From NCBI GenBank assembly GCA_028287035.1, contig JAQBQL010000243.1, positions 62,001-126,000 of the forward strand: a DNA stretch of 64,000 bases, in the 5' to 3' direction. A program made the position numbers and the translations under genes. Every line of letters starts with the position of its first letter. Position 1 is the first letter of the stretch. A model generated the notes under the pieces. It searched no databases, was not told the DNA's origin, and saw only the letters and a list, made by a program, of their open reading frames with translations. Positions 51,257 through 60,676 of the stretch are shown one piece after another. The DNA comes from Labilithrix sp. GTDB lineage: Bacteria; Myxococcota; Polyangia; Polyangiales; Polyangiaceae.

Positions 51257-52297
51257 CTAGTGCCGGCGCGCTTGCGAGCGCACCGGCATCGGCACGTCGT
51301 GCTCGGCCGTGCTGCCGTCGCCGAGCTGGCCCGCCTGGTTGTCGCCCCAGCAGCGGGCGCCGCCCTCCGCGAGGCGACCGCACGCGCTGGTCGCTCCGAC
51401 GGCGAGCTCGAGGACGCCGGTGAGCCCCTGGACCGGCGCCGGACGCGCGACCGCCTGCGTCGTGCCGTTCGCGAGCTGATGGTGATCGTTGTCGCCCCAG
51501 CACGCGACGGTGTTGTCGTGGAGGCGCGCGCACGTGAACTGCCCGCCCGCGTGGATCTCGACGGCGCGCGGCAGGCCGCTCACGAGCGCCGGCTCGGCGG
51601 CGGTCACCGTGGTGCCATCACCGATCTGGCCGTGCGTGTTGTCGCCCCAGCAGCGCGCCGACCCATCGTCGAGGAGCGCGCAGGCGTGCCCGCCGCCGGC
51701 GGTGAGCATGGTCAGCGCTGCGCCCGCGAGCAGCGTGCGCGCCGGACCGCCCGCGTTGCCCACGCAGCGCACGACGCGGCCCGGCGACGCGATCGATGCG
51801 CACACCCGGTCGGTGCCGACCGCCACGAGCGACGCCGCTTCGCCTGCGAGCACGAGGCCGGGCAGCGCGACGGGCGCCGGGTGCGCGTCGTCCCAGCAGA
51901 GCACCTGACCGTCCTGGACCGCGCACGTGCGGTCACCCGCGGCCCCGATCGTGGTGACGCGCGCCACCGGCGGGAGCGCGGGGGTCTTCGTGCGGCCCCA
52001 GCACGTGACGCGCCCGTCCTCGTAGAGGCCGCACGAGTGGCTGCGCCCGAGCGCGAGCTCCTTCGGCGCCGCGGGCACCTCGGTGGCGGACACCGGCAGC
52101 AGGCTCTGCGCCTTCTCGCCGTTGCCGAGCTGCCCGTGATCGCCCGCGCCCCAGCACTCGAGCTCGCCCGCGGCGAGCGTCGCGCAGCCGTGGTACGCGC
52201 CGAGCCACACGCGGCTCATCGCGGGCGGCTTGTGCCCCTTGCATCCCGCGGCGGGAAGCGCGCCGAGCACGAGCAGCGCGACCGGCGCGAGCCGCAC
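51257..52297 (-). CDS. RCC1-repeat lipoprotein
   Basis: A 346-aa lipoprotein with six to seven RCC1-type repeats (GHACALLDDGSARCWGDNTH, FTCARLHDNTVACWGDND, SACGRLAEGGARCWGDNQ), each with a Cys pair that could form a disulfide. These would build a beta-propeller on the cell surface, probably for protein binding. I chose GTG ending 52297 (lipobox PAAGC, Cys19); a CTG overlapping the mgtE stop is an alternative. Very common in myxobacteria. It follows mgtE on the same strand. Confidence 0.85.
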   Translation of the reverse strand: MRLAPVALLVLGALPAAGCKGHKPPAMSRVWLGAYHGCATLAAGELECWGAGDHGQLGNGEKAQSLLPVSATEVPAAPKELALGRSHSCGLYEDGRVTCWGRTKTPALPPVARVTTIGAAGDRTCAVQDGQVLCWDDAHPAPVALPGLVLAGEAASLVAVGTDRVCASIASPGRVVRCVGNAGGPARTLLAGAALTMLTAGGGHACALLDDGSARCWGDNTHGQIGDGTTVTAAEPALVSGLPRAVEIHAGGQFTCARLHDNTVACWGDNDHHQLANGTTQAVARPAPVQGLTGVLELAVGATSACGRLAEGGARCWGDNQAGQLGDGSTAEHDVPMPVRSQARRH

Positions 52298-52320
52298 CGC
52301 CAGGGAGCGAGGCGCTCGGC

Positions 52321-53721
52321 TCAGGGCGAGGCCCCGCCCGGCACGAGGTGCTGCGCCAGCACCGCGGCCATGACGACCTTCGCGACGTGCACGAAGATCA
52401 CGATGCCGAGCACGTCGACGAGGCTCGCGATGAACGGGGTCGAGCTCGTCGCGGGGTCGAGGCCGAGGCGCTTCAGCAGGATCGGCAGCATCGAGCCCAC
52501 GGTGCAGCCGGTCATGACGATGCCGACCAGCGTGATGGCGACGGTGATCGCGAAGTCGGCGTGCTGCTCGGGGTACATGAGCACGCGGAAGAAGCCGACG
52601 ATCGCGAGCCCGATGCCGAGCACGACGCCCATGGCCGACTCGCGAATGAAGATGCGCCACCAGTCGCGCATCTTGATCTCGCCGACCGCCATGCCGCGGA
52701 TGACCAGCGTGGACGACTGCGACCCCGAGTTGCCGCCCGCCGAGATGAGCAGCGGCACGTAATACGCGGCGCCGTGGATCGCGTCGAACACGGGGTCGTA
52801 GTGGCGAAGGGCGGTCTGGGTGAAGAACTCGCCGAAGAAGAGGACGAACAGCCAGACCGCGCGCTTCTTGATGAACGTCAGGAACGACGTCCGGAAATAC
52901 GGCAGGTCGAGCGGCTCGAGACCGCCGATCTTCTGCACGTCCTCGGTGCCCTCCATCGTGAGCACGTCGACGATGTCGTCGATGGTGATGACGCCCAGGA
53001 TCTGCCCCGTCTCGTCGACGACGGGCATGACGTTGAGGTCGTACTTCGCCATCATGCGGGCGACCTCTTCCTGGTCGTCCTGCGGCTTCACGCTGAGGAT
53101 GTTGGTGCGGAGGATGTCCTGGAGCGGCTGGTAGCTCTTCGCGAGCAGCATGTCCTTGATGGACGCGATGCCGACCAGCTTGTCTCCCGACTCGAGCGCG
53201 TAGACGTTGTAGATGTTCTCGTCGTGATTCTCGCTGAACGAGCGCACCGACTCGATCGCCGCCGCCACCGTGGAGTCGGGCGCGACGTGGACGTAGGCGG
53301 TCGTCATGAGGTGACCGGCGCTCGTCTCCGGCCACTTCTCGATCTCGCGGACCTCCTCGGCGGCCTCCGGGTCGACCTTCTGGAGGCGCTCGAGGATGTC
53401 GTCGCCCATCGCCTCGGGAAGGACGCTGAAGAGGTCGGCGCGATCGTCGGGCGCCATCTCGCTCGCGATCTGCGCGACGCTCTCGGGCGCCATCACCGCG
53501 ACGATGTCTTCCTGCTCGTCCTCCTCGAGGCGCTCGAAGATCGGCGCCGCGTCCTCCGGCTGGAGGCGCGCGAGGAGCTCGGCGGCCTCGTCCGTGTCGA
53601 GCTCGCCGATGAGGTCGGCGAGGTCCTCGGGGTGGATCTCGTCGAGCAGCGCCCGCACCTGGTCCGGGTCCTCCTTGAGGAGCTGCTTCAGGTCGGGAAC
53701 GAGGAGCGCGGAGAGTCGCAT
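52321..53721 (-). CDS. mgtE: Magnesium transporter MgtE
   Basis: A 466-aa magnesium channel. The MgtE_N helical domain (about 1-125, with IHPEDLADLIGELD and LQPEDAAPIFERL) is followed by paired CBS domains that sense cytoplasmic magnesium (about 135-255, including YDLNVMPVVDETGQILGVIT). The membrane domain has five helices, with the pore signature SAGGNSGSQSSTLVIRGMA. Start is the ATG ending 53721; a TTG nine codons upstream is possible. The short upstream gap shows no M-box riboswitch. Confidence 0.96.
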   Translation of the reverse strand: MRLSALLVPDLKQLLKEDPDQVRALLDEIHPEDLADLIGELDTDEAAELLARLQPEDAAPIFERLEEDEQEDIVAVMAPESVAQIASEMAPDDRADLFSVLPEAMGDDILERLQKVDPEAAEEVREIEKWPETSAGHLMTTAYVHVAPDSTVAAAIESVRSFSENHDENIYNVYALESGDKLVGIASIKDMLLAKSYQPLQDILRTNILSVKPQDDQEEVARMMAKYDLNVMPVVDETGQILGVITIDDIVDVLTMEGTEDVQKIGGLEPLDLPYFRTSFLTFIKKRAVWLFVLFFGEFFTQTALRHYDPVFDAIHGAAYYVPLLISAGGNSGSQSSTLVIRGMAVGEIKMRDWWRIFIRESAMGVVLGIGLAIVGFFRVLMYPEQHADFAITVAITLVGIVMTGCTVGSMLPILLKRLGLDPATSSTPFIASLVDVLGIVIFVHVAKVVMAAVLAQHLVPGGASP

Positions 53722-53798
53722 GGCGAGCCTGCGCGGCACCTTACTCAAGCGCGCCGGGATCCGCTACGCCTCGGGACGCCCCCGAGGCCGATCACCGA

Positions 53799-56366
53799 TC
53801 AGCGGGCGAGCGTCCGCGTGACGAGCATCCCGAGATCACCTCGCGGGTCGAGCGCGGGCGCGTGGTCGCCCTCGAAGAGACGCGCGAGGAAGCGGCCCTC
53901 GTCGCTGTCCAGCCCGCCGGCAACGACGGGTTGCCGCACGCCGTAGGGCCCCGCGAACACCTCGGCCCATCGCTCCTTCGCGTCGTCCAGGTGGAGCTCC
54001 CAGGTGACGGAGGCATCGAGCGGGCCCAGCGTGATGTCGAGGCCGACCGCGGCGCCGGGATCGGTGAAGAGCGACAGCTCGAGGCGGTCCCCGGTGAGGC
54101 GGTACGCGTCGGGGCCGAGCCCGCTCGCCTCGACGCGTACGTCCACGGCGGGGACGCTCGCGCTGCCCACGTGGATCGCGCCGCTCACCGCATGGCGCGC
54201 ACCGGCGCCCGCGAACCGGAGATGGATCACCTGCGTCGGCGCTTGCTCGCGCGCCTCCACGGAGCCCGCGACCGGCACGCCGGCCCGCGCCGCCGCGAGA
54301 CGCGCCTCCATCTCGGCGAGGAGGTCGGGCCGCGCGGAGGTGACCTCGTGCACCGGGCCGGCGTCGTCGTCGAAGAGGGTGGCGCGACCGCCCCGCACGA
54401 CGAGGCGATGCGGGCCGAGCACGAGCACCTCGAGACCCGGAGCCGTGGCGAGCACCGGATGCGGCGGGGAGCGCTCCCGTACGAAACCGAACGAGAGCAT
54501 CGCCAGCGATCGCGCGCTCCGGTCGACGGACGACGGCTCGAGCTCGAGCAGCTCGCGCGCGGTGGGAAGCACGTCCGAGAGCCCCACCGGGGTGTCGATG
54601 ACGATGCAGCGCGGGAGCACGTCCGGGGCGACGAGCAGGAGCGGCACCCGCTCGCCGGCCGTCGCCTGCGCGGTGATGATCTCGAGGAGCGGTCGCGGAG
54701 GCCCGGGCGCGGGCTCGCCTTCCGCCACGCGGATGGCCGCCTCGAGCGCCGCGCGCCGCCTCGCGAGATCGGGGCCGGTGTCGATGGCGCGGGTGAACCG
54801 GACTCCTTGCTTGGCGCGGGCGGCGAGCTCCGCTTCGGAGAGCGTGCGAGCGTCCGTCCACCGCACCTCGAACGGGAGGCGGCGGCGCGGCACGATGAAG
54901 TCCCCGACGCGGCGGGCCCCGGGGTCGGCGAGGCGCCAGGCGAGCAGCTCCTGCGCGAGCGGGTCGGCCTCGCCCGAGGGCGCCGCGGCGCCGGTGTATT
55001 CTACATGCGTTCGCCGCGGCCTGGCGATCACTGCCCGCGAGGCGTCCTGCGCCACCATCGCGGGGAGCGTTCCCGGCATTGCCGGAGCCACGGCGTAGGC
55101 GATTGCGTGCGCGGGCCACCGCGCGAAAGGCGCCGCGACGTCCGGACGAAGCGCGTCGAGCGCTGCCACCACATCGACGTCGCGCACCACCTCTTCTTCC
55201 GCCGTGCCGCCCGCCGTGGCATCGGCGCGCGGCACGACGACGAGCGGAACGTGCGTGGCCGCCTCGCCGGCAGCGTCCTCGAAGAGCGCCGCGCCGCGCC
55301 GCGCCGTGAACACGAAGGTCGTGTCCCGCGCGAGGCCACGCTCGGCGAGCTCCCGCACGATGGCCCCCGCCGCGTCGTCGACCTCCGCGATCATCTCGTC
55401 GTGGAGGCCGCGGATCTGCGCGCGGTCCGCCTCCTCGACCGCATCGGCCTCCGCTTGCAGGTACTTGTGCGGGCCGCGGTACGCAGGATCGGTGAACCGC
55501 CCGCTGTACGGCGCCGCGCCCGCATGGCCGACATCGCCGAGCTCGACGGCCAGGAAGAAAGGCGAAGCGCCGGGCCGCCCGAGATCGCGGAGCGCCCGGA
55601 TGGCGTCCTCCGCGGCTGCCGCCGGCTCGCCCGCCACGAACGCGCGATGCAGCGCGGGCGCCGCCACCCGTCCGAGCGCGGTGCCCACGATGGGGAGCAC
55701 GAGAAGAACGCGGCTCACGGGCGACGGGCTCGAGGCCTCGAGGGTCCGCGCGACGTACCCTGGCGGCCCGACCAGCGGGCCACGCGGCGCGTCGTACGCC
55801 TCGAGGGACGCATACGCGCGCGTGAAGCGCTGCGCGTGGGCCGCGAGCTCCGCCAGATGCGGCGCGCGCCGTGCGTCGAGCCGATCGGCCCGGAACGACG
55901 CCGCGCGCACCACGACGACGTTGCCGCGCGGAAGGCCGCGGTCGTGCTGGCACGCGGTCATCGCCGCGCTGCCCGCCGCCGCCGCGACGACGAGCAACGT
56001 CGCTCCCGTCGGGCCTGCGCGCCGGCGGCGCCACAGTCCGCGGAGCCCGACCCCGCGCCCGAGATAAAGGATCGCGAGCCCCACCGCGATCATTCCCACC
56101 CCGCGCGTCCCGACGACGTCCGTGAGGAGGACCTGCTCCGTCCGCGCCGCGCCGCCTCGCGCGTAGAGCGCCTCGGCATAGCGCGCCGGTCGCTTGGCCA
56201 CCGCCCAGCCGATCCACAGCAGGTACCCGGCGGCGGCGAGCACGACGACGCTCCGCACCCTCGCGCCGAGCGGCGGCGGCGACCCGAGCAGGAAGCCTCG
56301 CGCCGCGACCAGCGCCGCCGCCGCGATCACGAGCACCACGATCTGCGCGGCGACCAGCGCGAGCAT
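53799..56366 (-). CDS. Sulfatase-like membrane protein, active site degenerate
   Basis: An 855-aa membrane protein. Three or four helices in the first 150 residues (LVAAQIVVLVIAAAALVAA, VVLAAAGYLLWIGWAVA, GVGMIAVGLAILYLG) precede a large soluble domain. HLAELAAHAQRFTRAYAS copies the sulfatase N-terminal pattern, but the metal-binding Asp pair is replaced (VVVRAASFRADRLDARRA), and the C/S-x-P-x-R active-site signature is not preserved. Late in the domain DVDVVAALDAL resembles the conserved sulfatase end. Likely a pseudo-enzyme. The C-terminus (about 700-855) is beta-rich. TGATG coupling to the upstream YkgJ-type gene. Confidence 0.68.
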   Translation of the reverse strand: MLALVAAQIVVLVIAAAALVAARGFLLGSPPPLGARVRSVVVLAAAGYLLWIGWAVAKRPARYAEALYARGGAARTEQVLLTDVVGTRGVGMIAVGLAILYLGRGVGLRGLWRRRRAGPTGATLLVVAAAAGSAAMTACQHDRGLPRGNVVVVRAASFRADRLDARRAPHLAELAAHAQRFTRAYASLEAYDAPRGPLVGPPGYVARTLEASSPSPVSRVLLVLPIVGTALGRVAAPALHRAFVAGEPAAAAEDAIRALRDLGRPGASPFFLAVELGDVGHAGAAPYSGRFTDPAYRGPHKYLQAEADAVEEADRAQIRGLHDEMIAEVDDAAGAIVRELAERGLARDTTFVFTARRGAALFEDAAGEAATHVPLVVVPRADATAGGTAEEEVVRDVDVVAALDALRPDVAAPFARWPAHAIAYAVAPAMPGTLPAMVAQDASRAVIARPRRTHVEYTGAAAPSGEADPLAQELLAWRLADPGARRVGDFIVPRRRLPFEVRWTDARTLSEAELAARAKQGVRFTRAIDTGPDLARRRAALEAAIRVAEGEPAPGPPRPLLEIITAQATAGERVPLLLVAPDVLPRCIVIDTPVGLSDVLPTARELLELEPSSVDRSARSLAMLSFGFVRERSPPHPVLATAPGLEVLVLGPHRLVVRGGRATLFDDDAGPVHEVTSARPDLLAEMEARLAAARAGVPVAGSVEAREQAPTQVIHLRFAGAGARHAVSGAIHVGSASVPAVDVRVEASGLGPDAYRLTGDRLELSLFTDPGAAVGLDITLGPLDASVTWELHLDDAKERWAEVFAGPYGVRQPVVAGGLDSDEGRFLARLFEGDHAPALDPRGDLGMLVTRTLAR

Positions 56367-56917
56367 CAGCGCCGCGAGCCGCGCTCGTTCTTCTCGCCGC
56401 GCGGAGCCCACGTCTCGGTCACGCGCGTCATCGGACGCGGCCCCGGATCGGCGGGCGCGAACCGGGCCGACAGGTCGGCGACCGCGCGCGAGAGCCTCGC
56501 GATCTCCTGCTTCGGCAGCGCACGCGCACCCGAGCCCGCCGGACCGCTCGCGCGCTCGCAGAAGAACGTGCGGCACCCGAAGGGCCGCGAGGCATAGACG
56601 AGGCACTTGCCGTCGTCGCCGAGCAGCGCGCACCGGCGCTCGCCCGCCACCGGTAACGAGCGGCGCCTGGGCAACCCGCCGCGCGCCTTCACCCCGCGCT
56701 CGAGCTCCGCCTGCTCGATCGCGGTCGGATACGGCTCGCGGCCGGTCACGCCGAAGCGGCAGCAGTCGGTGCTCGCGTCGCAGCCCCAGCCGTCGAGCGC
56801 CTGCTCGAGCTCGCCGTAGACCTTGCGCAGCGCGGCGAGGCTCTGCCTCGTCTCCTCCTCGCGCAGGTCGCGCGGAGCTTTCCCCGAGGAGCTCGGTCGC
56901 TGCGGCGATCGTGACAC
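56366..56917 (-). CDS. YkgJ-type cysteine-cluster protein
   Basis: A 183-aa soluble protein with GTG start. Cysteine pattern: Cys46, then STDCCRFG (Cys52, Cys53), ERRCALL, GKCLVYASRPFGCRTFFC, the arrangement of the YkgJ/UPF0153 family thought to bind zinc or an iron-sulfur cluster. The tail is basic. Its stop shares a base with the start of the sulfatase-like gene (TGATG), so the two are probably co-translated. Confidence 0.82.
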   Translation of the reverse strand: MSRSPQRPSSSGKAPRDLREEETRQSLAALRKVYGELEQALDGWGCDASTDCCRFGVTGREPYPTAIEQAELERGVKARGGLPRRRSLPVAGERRCALLGDDGKCLVYASRPFGCRTFFCERASGPAGSGARALPKQEIARLSRAVADLSARFAPADPGPRPMTRVTETWAPRGEKNERGSRR

Positions 56918-56979
56918 GCGGCGTGCTTACGCCCTCGCGAGCGCGGGATCAACGCCGGTAACCGGGCTATCCTTGGATC

Positions 56980-58215
56980 GTGGCCACGGCCTCTTCACGA
57001 CCGCGCCTCCGTCCCGTCGAGACGATCATCGTGCCCGATCGGCGCCTCGGTCGCGTGCTCGTCCTCCGGGACACGCAAGGCGTGACCGACGCGCAGGCGG
57101 TCCTTCCGCTCGGTCTCATCCCGCTCGTGGCGCGCTTCACGGGCAACCTCACGTGCGAGGAGATCGCGCGCGCCGCCACCCAGGAGTCGGGCGAGGACGT
57201 GCCCGTCGAGCTGGTCGTCGATCTCGCGACGCAGCTCGAGGACGCTCTCTACCTCGACGGCCCGCCGTACCGCCGCGCGCGCGCCGCCGTCGAGAAGGCG
57301 TTTGCCGATGCGCCGGTCCGCGCCGCATCGCATGCCGGCGGCGCGTACCACGGCGATCCGCAGAAGCTCGCGGCGTACATCGAGAAGGAGTGCCTCGCGA
57401 AGACGGCCGCGCCGGCCGCGCACGAGCGTCCCGGGCAGCTCGTCGCCCTCGTCGCTCCGCACATCGATCCGTGGCGCGGCGCGCGCTGTTACGGCGAGGC
57501 GTACGGCACGCTCGGCAAGAGCCTGCCCGCCGACGTCGACACGTTCGTGCTGTTCGGCACCTCGCACGCCCCGATGCGCCAGCCGTTCGCGCTCTGTCGC
57601 AAGGGCTTCGCGACGCCGCTAGGCCTCATGGACGCCGATCTCCCCTCGATCGACCGCATCGCCGAGGCCGCGGACTTCGATCCGTATGCCGACCAGTTCA
57701 ATCACAAGCGCGAGCACTCGCTCGAGTTCCAGGCCGTCTTCCTGCGGCACCTCCTCGGTGATCGCCCGGCGCGCATCATCCCGATCCTCGCCGGGCTCGG
57801 CGCGCAGCAGTCGAGCGGCGCGAGCCCCGCCGAGACCGCCAGCATCGAACGCTTCCTGGGAGCGGTCCGCGGCGTCGTCGAGGACAAGCGTGCGGTCATC
57901 ATCGCGGGCGCCGATCTCGCGCACGTTGGCCCGCGCTTCGGCGACCCACGCGCGTTCGACGAGGGCGAGCGGCGCGCCCTCGGGCAGACCGATCGCGAAT
58001 CGCTCGATCACGCGGTGCGCGGCGATGCCGAGGGCTTCTGGCGGCACGTCTCGGGTGATCTCGACACGCGTCGCGTGTGCGGGCTCGCGCCGATCTACGC
58101 GCTGCTCCGCACCGTCGCGCCCGGCGTGAGCGGTCACCTCAGGCACTACGAGCAGAACGTCGATCCCGACGAGGGCAGCATCGTCAGCCACGCCGCGCTC
58201 GGCTTCTACGCATGA
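56980..58215 (+). CDS. amrB: AmmeMemoRadiSam system protein B (Memo-like)
   Basis: A 411-aa protein, GTG start. An N-terminal region (about 1-100) is followed by the Memo domain related to extradiol dioxygenases. Conserved blocks: LVALVAPHIDPWRG, FVLFGTSHAPMR, HKREHSLEFQAVFLRHLLG, GADLAHVGPRFGD and CGLAPIYALL. Usually found with AMMECR1 and a radical-SAM protein; neither is in the window. The metal-site His residues are kept, so it is likely active, though the reaction is not established. The hotdog gene follows 28 bp later. Confidence 0.85.
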   Translation: MATASSRPRLRPVETIIVPDRRLGRVLVLRDTQGVTDAQAVLPLGLIPLVARFTGNLTCEEIARAATQESGEDVPVELVVDLATQLEDALYLDGPPYRRARAAVEKAFADAPVRAASHAGGAYHGDPQKLAAYIEKECLAKTAAPAAHERPGQLVALVAPHIDPWRGARCYGEAYGTLGKSLPADVDTFVLFGTSHAPMRQPFALCRKGFATPLGLMDADLPSIDRIAEAADFDPYADQFNHKREHSLEFQAVFLRHLLGDRPARIIPILAGLGAQQSSGASPAETASIERFLGAVRGVVEDKRAVIIAGADLAHVGPRFGDPRAFDEGERRALGQTDRESLDHAVRGDAEGFWRHVSGDLDTRRVCGLAPIYALLRTVAPGVSGHLRHYEQNVDPDEGSIVSHAALGFYA

Positions 58216-58242
58216 ACGCGTGCGCGTGGTAGCAGACCGGCC

Positions 58243-59121
58243 GTGGTGATCCCTTCCCTGCCCCTCCCGCCGCCGGCGCGTGACCCGAGCCACGACGGCG
58301 GCCGCGCCGAGCTCCTCCCGCGCTACGAGGACGTCGCGCAGGACGGACGCATCATCCTGACCTCGCTCGCCGCGGGCCTGACCCACACCGTGTGGCACGG
58401 CCTCCTCGCCGATCAGGCGGCGCCGCGGGCGCTGGCGAAGCAGGGCGTGCTCCCGATCCTGCACCGGATGGTGATCGTCGCCGAGGACCGGAGCGTCTCG
58501 GCGAACCTCCCCATCCGCTTCACGGGCGGCTTCCGCTACGCGCGCCAGAAGGACGGCGAGCGCCTGTTCCTGAACATGTGGGTCGATGCCCACGCGCAGG
58601 TCGCGAGCACGATCGCGCCTCGCCCGCCCGCGGATGCGCCATACGAGCCGCTCGCCCGCATCTTCGCCGAGCACGTCATCACGCGTCCCTTCGCCCCCGC
58701 CGGCGAGCGCAAGGTGACGCGCCTCGACGCTCCGGGGGTGCCGCCGATCCCCGAGGACGAGTACGACCTCTTCGCGCCCGCCGAGGCCTTGCTGGCCCGT
58801 GCGGCGGGCGAGCTCGAGCCGCTCGGCGAGGTGACGTTCGGGCTCGTGCACACCGACTCGAACCAGCACGTCAACTCGATGGTGTACCCGCGCGTCTTCG
58901 AGGAGCACGTCATTCGTCGCCTCGTCGCGCGTGACCCGAGCGCCGCGCGGAGGCTCGCGCGCGCCGTCGACATCGTGTGGCAGAAGCCGTTCTTCGCCGG
59001 TCAGACCGCGCGCACGAGCGCCCACTTCGCCGAAGACGCGAACGGCGCGGTGCACGCGGTCGGCGCGTTCCACGGCGCCGGCGACAAGCCGCACACCACG
59101 GTCGCGATGACCTTCCGCTGA
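58243..59121 (+). CDS. Hotdog-fold acyl thioesterase-like protein
   Basis: A 292-aa protein, GTG start. The second half holds TFGLVHTDSNQHVNSMVYPRVFEEHVIRR-like sequence (from about residue 203), the thioesterase block with Asp and Asn before a helix. The first half has a related sandwich (SANLPIRFTGGFRYARQ, LFLNMWVDAHAQ), so it is probably a double hotdog as in acyl-ACP or acyl-CoA thioesterases. The substrate is unknown. Follows amrB by 28 bp and could share its transcript. Confidence 0.7.
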   Translation: MVIPSLPLPPPARDPSHDGGRAELLPRYEDVAQDGRIILTSLAAGLTHTVWHGLLADQAAPRALAKQGVLPILHRMVIVAEDRSVSANLPIRFTGGFRYARQKDGERLFLNMWVDAHAQVASTIAPRPPADAPYEPLARIFAEHVITRPFAPAGERKVTRLDAPGVPPIPEDEYDLFAPAEALLARAAGELEPLGEVTFGLVHTDSNQHVNSMVYPRVFEEHVIRRLVARDPSAARRLARAVDIVWQKPFFAGQTARTSAHFAEDANGAVHAVGAFHGAGDKPHTTVAMTFR

Positions 59122-59143
59122 CGCGCGGCGCGCTAGCGGGCGG

Positions 59144-59677
59144 TCAATCGACGTCGATCTTGCGCGGGATGTGCTGACGGCAGTTCACGTCCCAGGCCTC
59201 CACGTCGAAGAGGATCGCCCGCTCGGCGCGTCCCTTCCCGCCGGGCACGAGGAGCGACCGGACGAGCGCCTCGTCGCCCTCGACCGCGCGCGCGCGGCCC
59301 CACACCTTCACGCGGCGGCGCTGGTCGTAGTCCATGAGGAACAGGAACGCGCGGTCGTTCTCGGCGAGGTTACCGAGCGTGATGTACTGCTGGTTACCGA
59401 CGAAGTCGGCGAAGCCCAGCGTGTGCTCGTCGACGACCCGCAGGAAACCGCGCGGTCCCCCGCGATGCTGGATGTACGGCTGCCCATCCTTGCTCGCGGT
59501 GGCGATGTAGAGGCTGTTTCGCTGGGCGATGAACGCGGCGAGATCATCGGTAACGATGGTCTCCCAGCCGTCGCCCTCCTCGAGGCGCCGGTAGAGATCG
59601 CGCGAGCCGCGCGCCTTCTGCGCGGCCTTGACGGAGGGCGTGAACGCGACGTCGCTGGCGGGGGTTCGCATGGCCAT
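59144..59677 (-). CDS. Pyridoxamine-5'-phosphate-oxidase-like flavoprotein
   Basis: A 177-aa split-barrel protein of the PNPOx-like family: FIAQRNSLYIATASKDGQPY, then HRGGPRGFLRV, NLAENDRAFLFLMDY and RRRVKVWGRARAVE. Family members bind FMN or F420 and reduce small molecules. It is divergent to a LysR-type regulator, the usual sign of specific control. The gap is 75 bp. The substrate is unknown. Confidence 0.83.
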   Translation of the reverse strand: MAMRTPASDVAFTPSVKAAQKARGSRDLYRRLEEGDGWETIVTDDLAAFIAQRNSLYIATASKDGQPYIQHRGGPRGFLRVVDEHTLGFADFVGNQQYITLGNLAENDRAFLFLMDYDQRRRVKVWGRARAVEGDEALVRSLLVPGGKGRAERAILFDVEAWDVNCRQHIPRKIDVD

Positions 59678-59752
59678 GATGATGGTTCCGCTGCGCTCGA
59701 TACGGAATACGTGCAGCTAGCAACGCATCGTTTCACGTGGTGCAATGGCGAA

Positions 59753-60667
59753 ATGGACCGGCTCGACGCCATGGCGGCCTTCGTGAACGTGGTCGACGCG
59801 GGAGGCTTCGCGCCCGCCGCGCGGCAGATGAGGCGCTCGGCGCCGTGGGTCACGCGGGCGGTGGCGCTGCTCGAGTCGCGCACCGGGGCGCCGCTGCTCC
59901 GCCGCACGACGCGCAGCGTGAAGCTGACCGAGGCGGGCGCGCGCTACCTGGTGGTGTGCCGCGACGTGCTGGCCGCGCTGGGCGAGGCGGAGCGTGCGTC
60001 GGCGACCGAGCAGGCGGCGCCGCAGGGAGTGCTGACGGTCACGGCGCCCGTGGCGTTCGGGGGCCTCCACGTCCGGCCGGTGGTCGATGCGCTGCTCGAC
60101 GCCCATCCGGCGATCCGGGCCCGGCTGCTCCTGCTCGATCGCGTGGTGAGCCTCGTCGAGGAGGGCATCGACGTCGCGATCCGCATCGCGCACCTGCCCG
60201 ACTCGGCGCTGGTCGCGCGGAAGGTCGGCGAGGTGCGGCGCGTCGTGGTGGCGAGCCCGGCGTACCTCGCGCGGACGTCGCGGCCCCGTGCGCCCGCCGA
60301 TCTCGCGGCGCACGCGTGCATCGCGCAGGCGGGAGGCGGCAACCCCGAGGACCGGTGGACGTTCGACCGTGACGCGCCGGGGGCGCGAGCGCGGCAGGTC
60401 ACGCTGGTCCCGCGGCTCGCCGTGAACAGCGCCGAGGCCGCGATCGCCTCGGCGCGCGAGGGCCACGGGGTCACGCGCGTGCTGTCGTACCAGGTCGAGC
60501 GTGACCTGCGGGCAGGCCGGCTGGTGCGGCTGCTCGAGGCCTTCGAGCCCCCGCCCCTCCCCGTCCACCTCGTGCAAGCGTCGGCGAGCGGCGGCAGCGC
60601 GAAGGTGCGCGCGTTCGTGGAGCTCGCGTCCCGGCGCCTGCGCACGGCGCTCGGCGGCCCGCGCTGA
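59753..60667 (+). CDS. LysR-family transcription regulator
   Basis: A 304-aa regulator. Winged HTH at the start (MAAFVNVVDAGGFAPAARQM, TRAVALLESRTGAPLLRRTT), then a substrate-binding domain (LTVTAPVAFGGLHVRPVVDA, GIDVAIRIAHLPDSALVARK). It is of the group that controls divergently transcribed oxidoreductases. Likely binds in the 75-bp intergenic region 59678-59752, which includes a CACGTG palindrome at 59734-59739; the operator itself is not defined. Confidence 0.92.
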   Translation: MDRLDAMAAFVNVVDAGGFAPAARQMRRSAPWVTRAVALLESRTGAPLLRRTTRSVKLTEAGARYLVVCRDVLAALGEAERASATEQAAPQGVLTVTAPVAFGGLHVRPVVDALLDAHPAIRARLLLLDRVVSLVEEGIDVAIRIAHLPDSALVARKVGEVRRVVVASPAYLARTSRPRAPADLAAHACIAQAGGGNPEDRWTFDRDAPGARARQVTLVPRLAVNSAEAAIASAREGHGVTRVLSYQVERDLRAGRLVRLLEAFEPPPLPVHLVQASASGGSAKVRAFVELASRRLRTALGGPR

Positions 60668-60676
60668 AGGGCGCGC

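Noticed and set aside
53722..53798. Magnesium riboswitch (M-box) before mgtE
   Set aside because: The gap of 77 bp is too short and shows no conserved M-box core.
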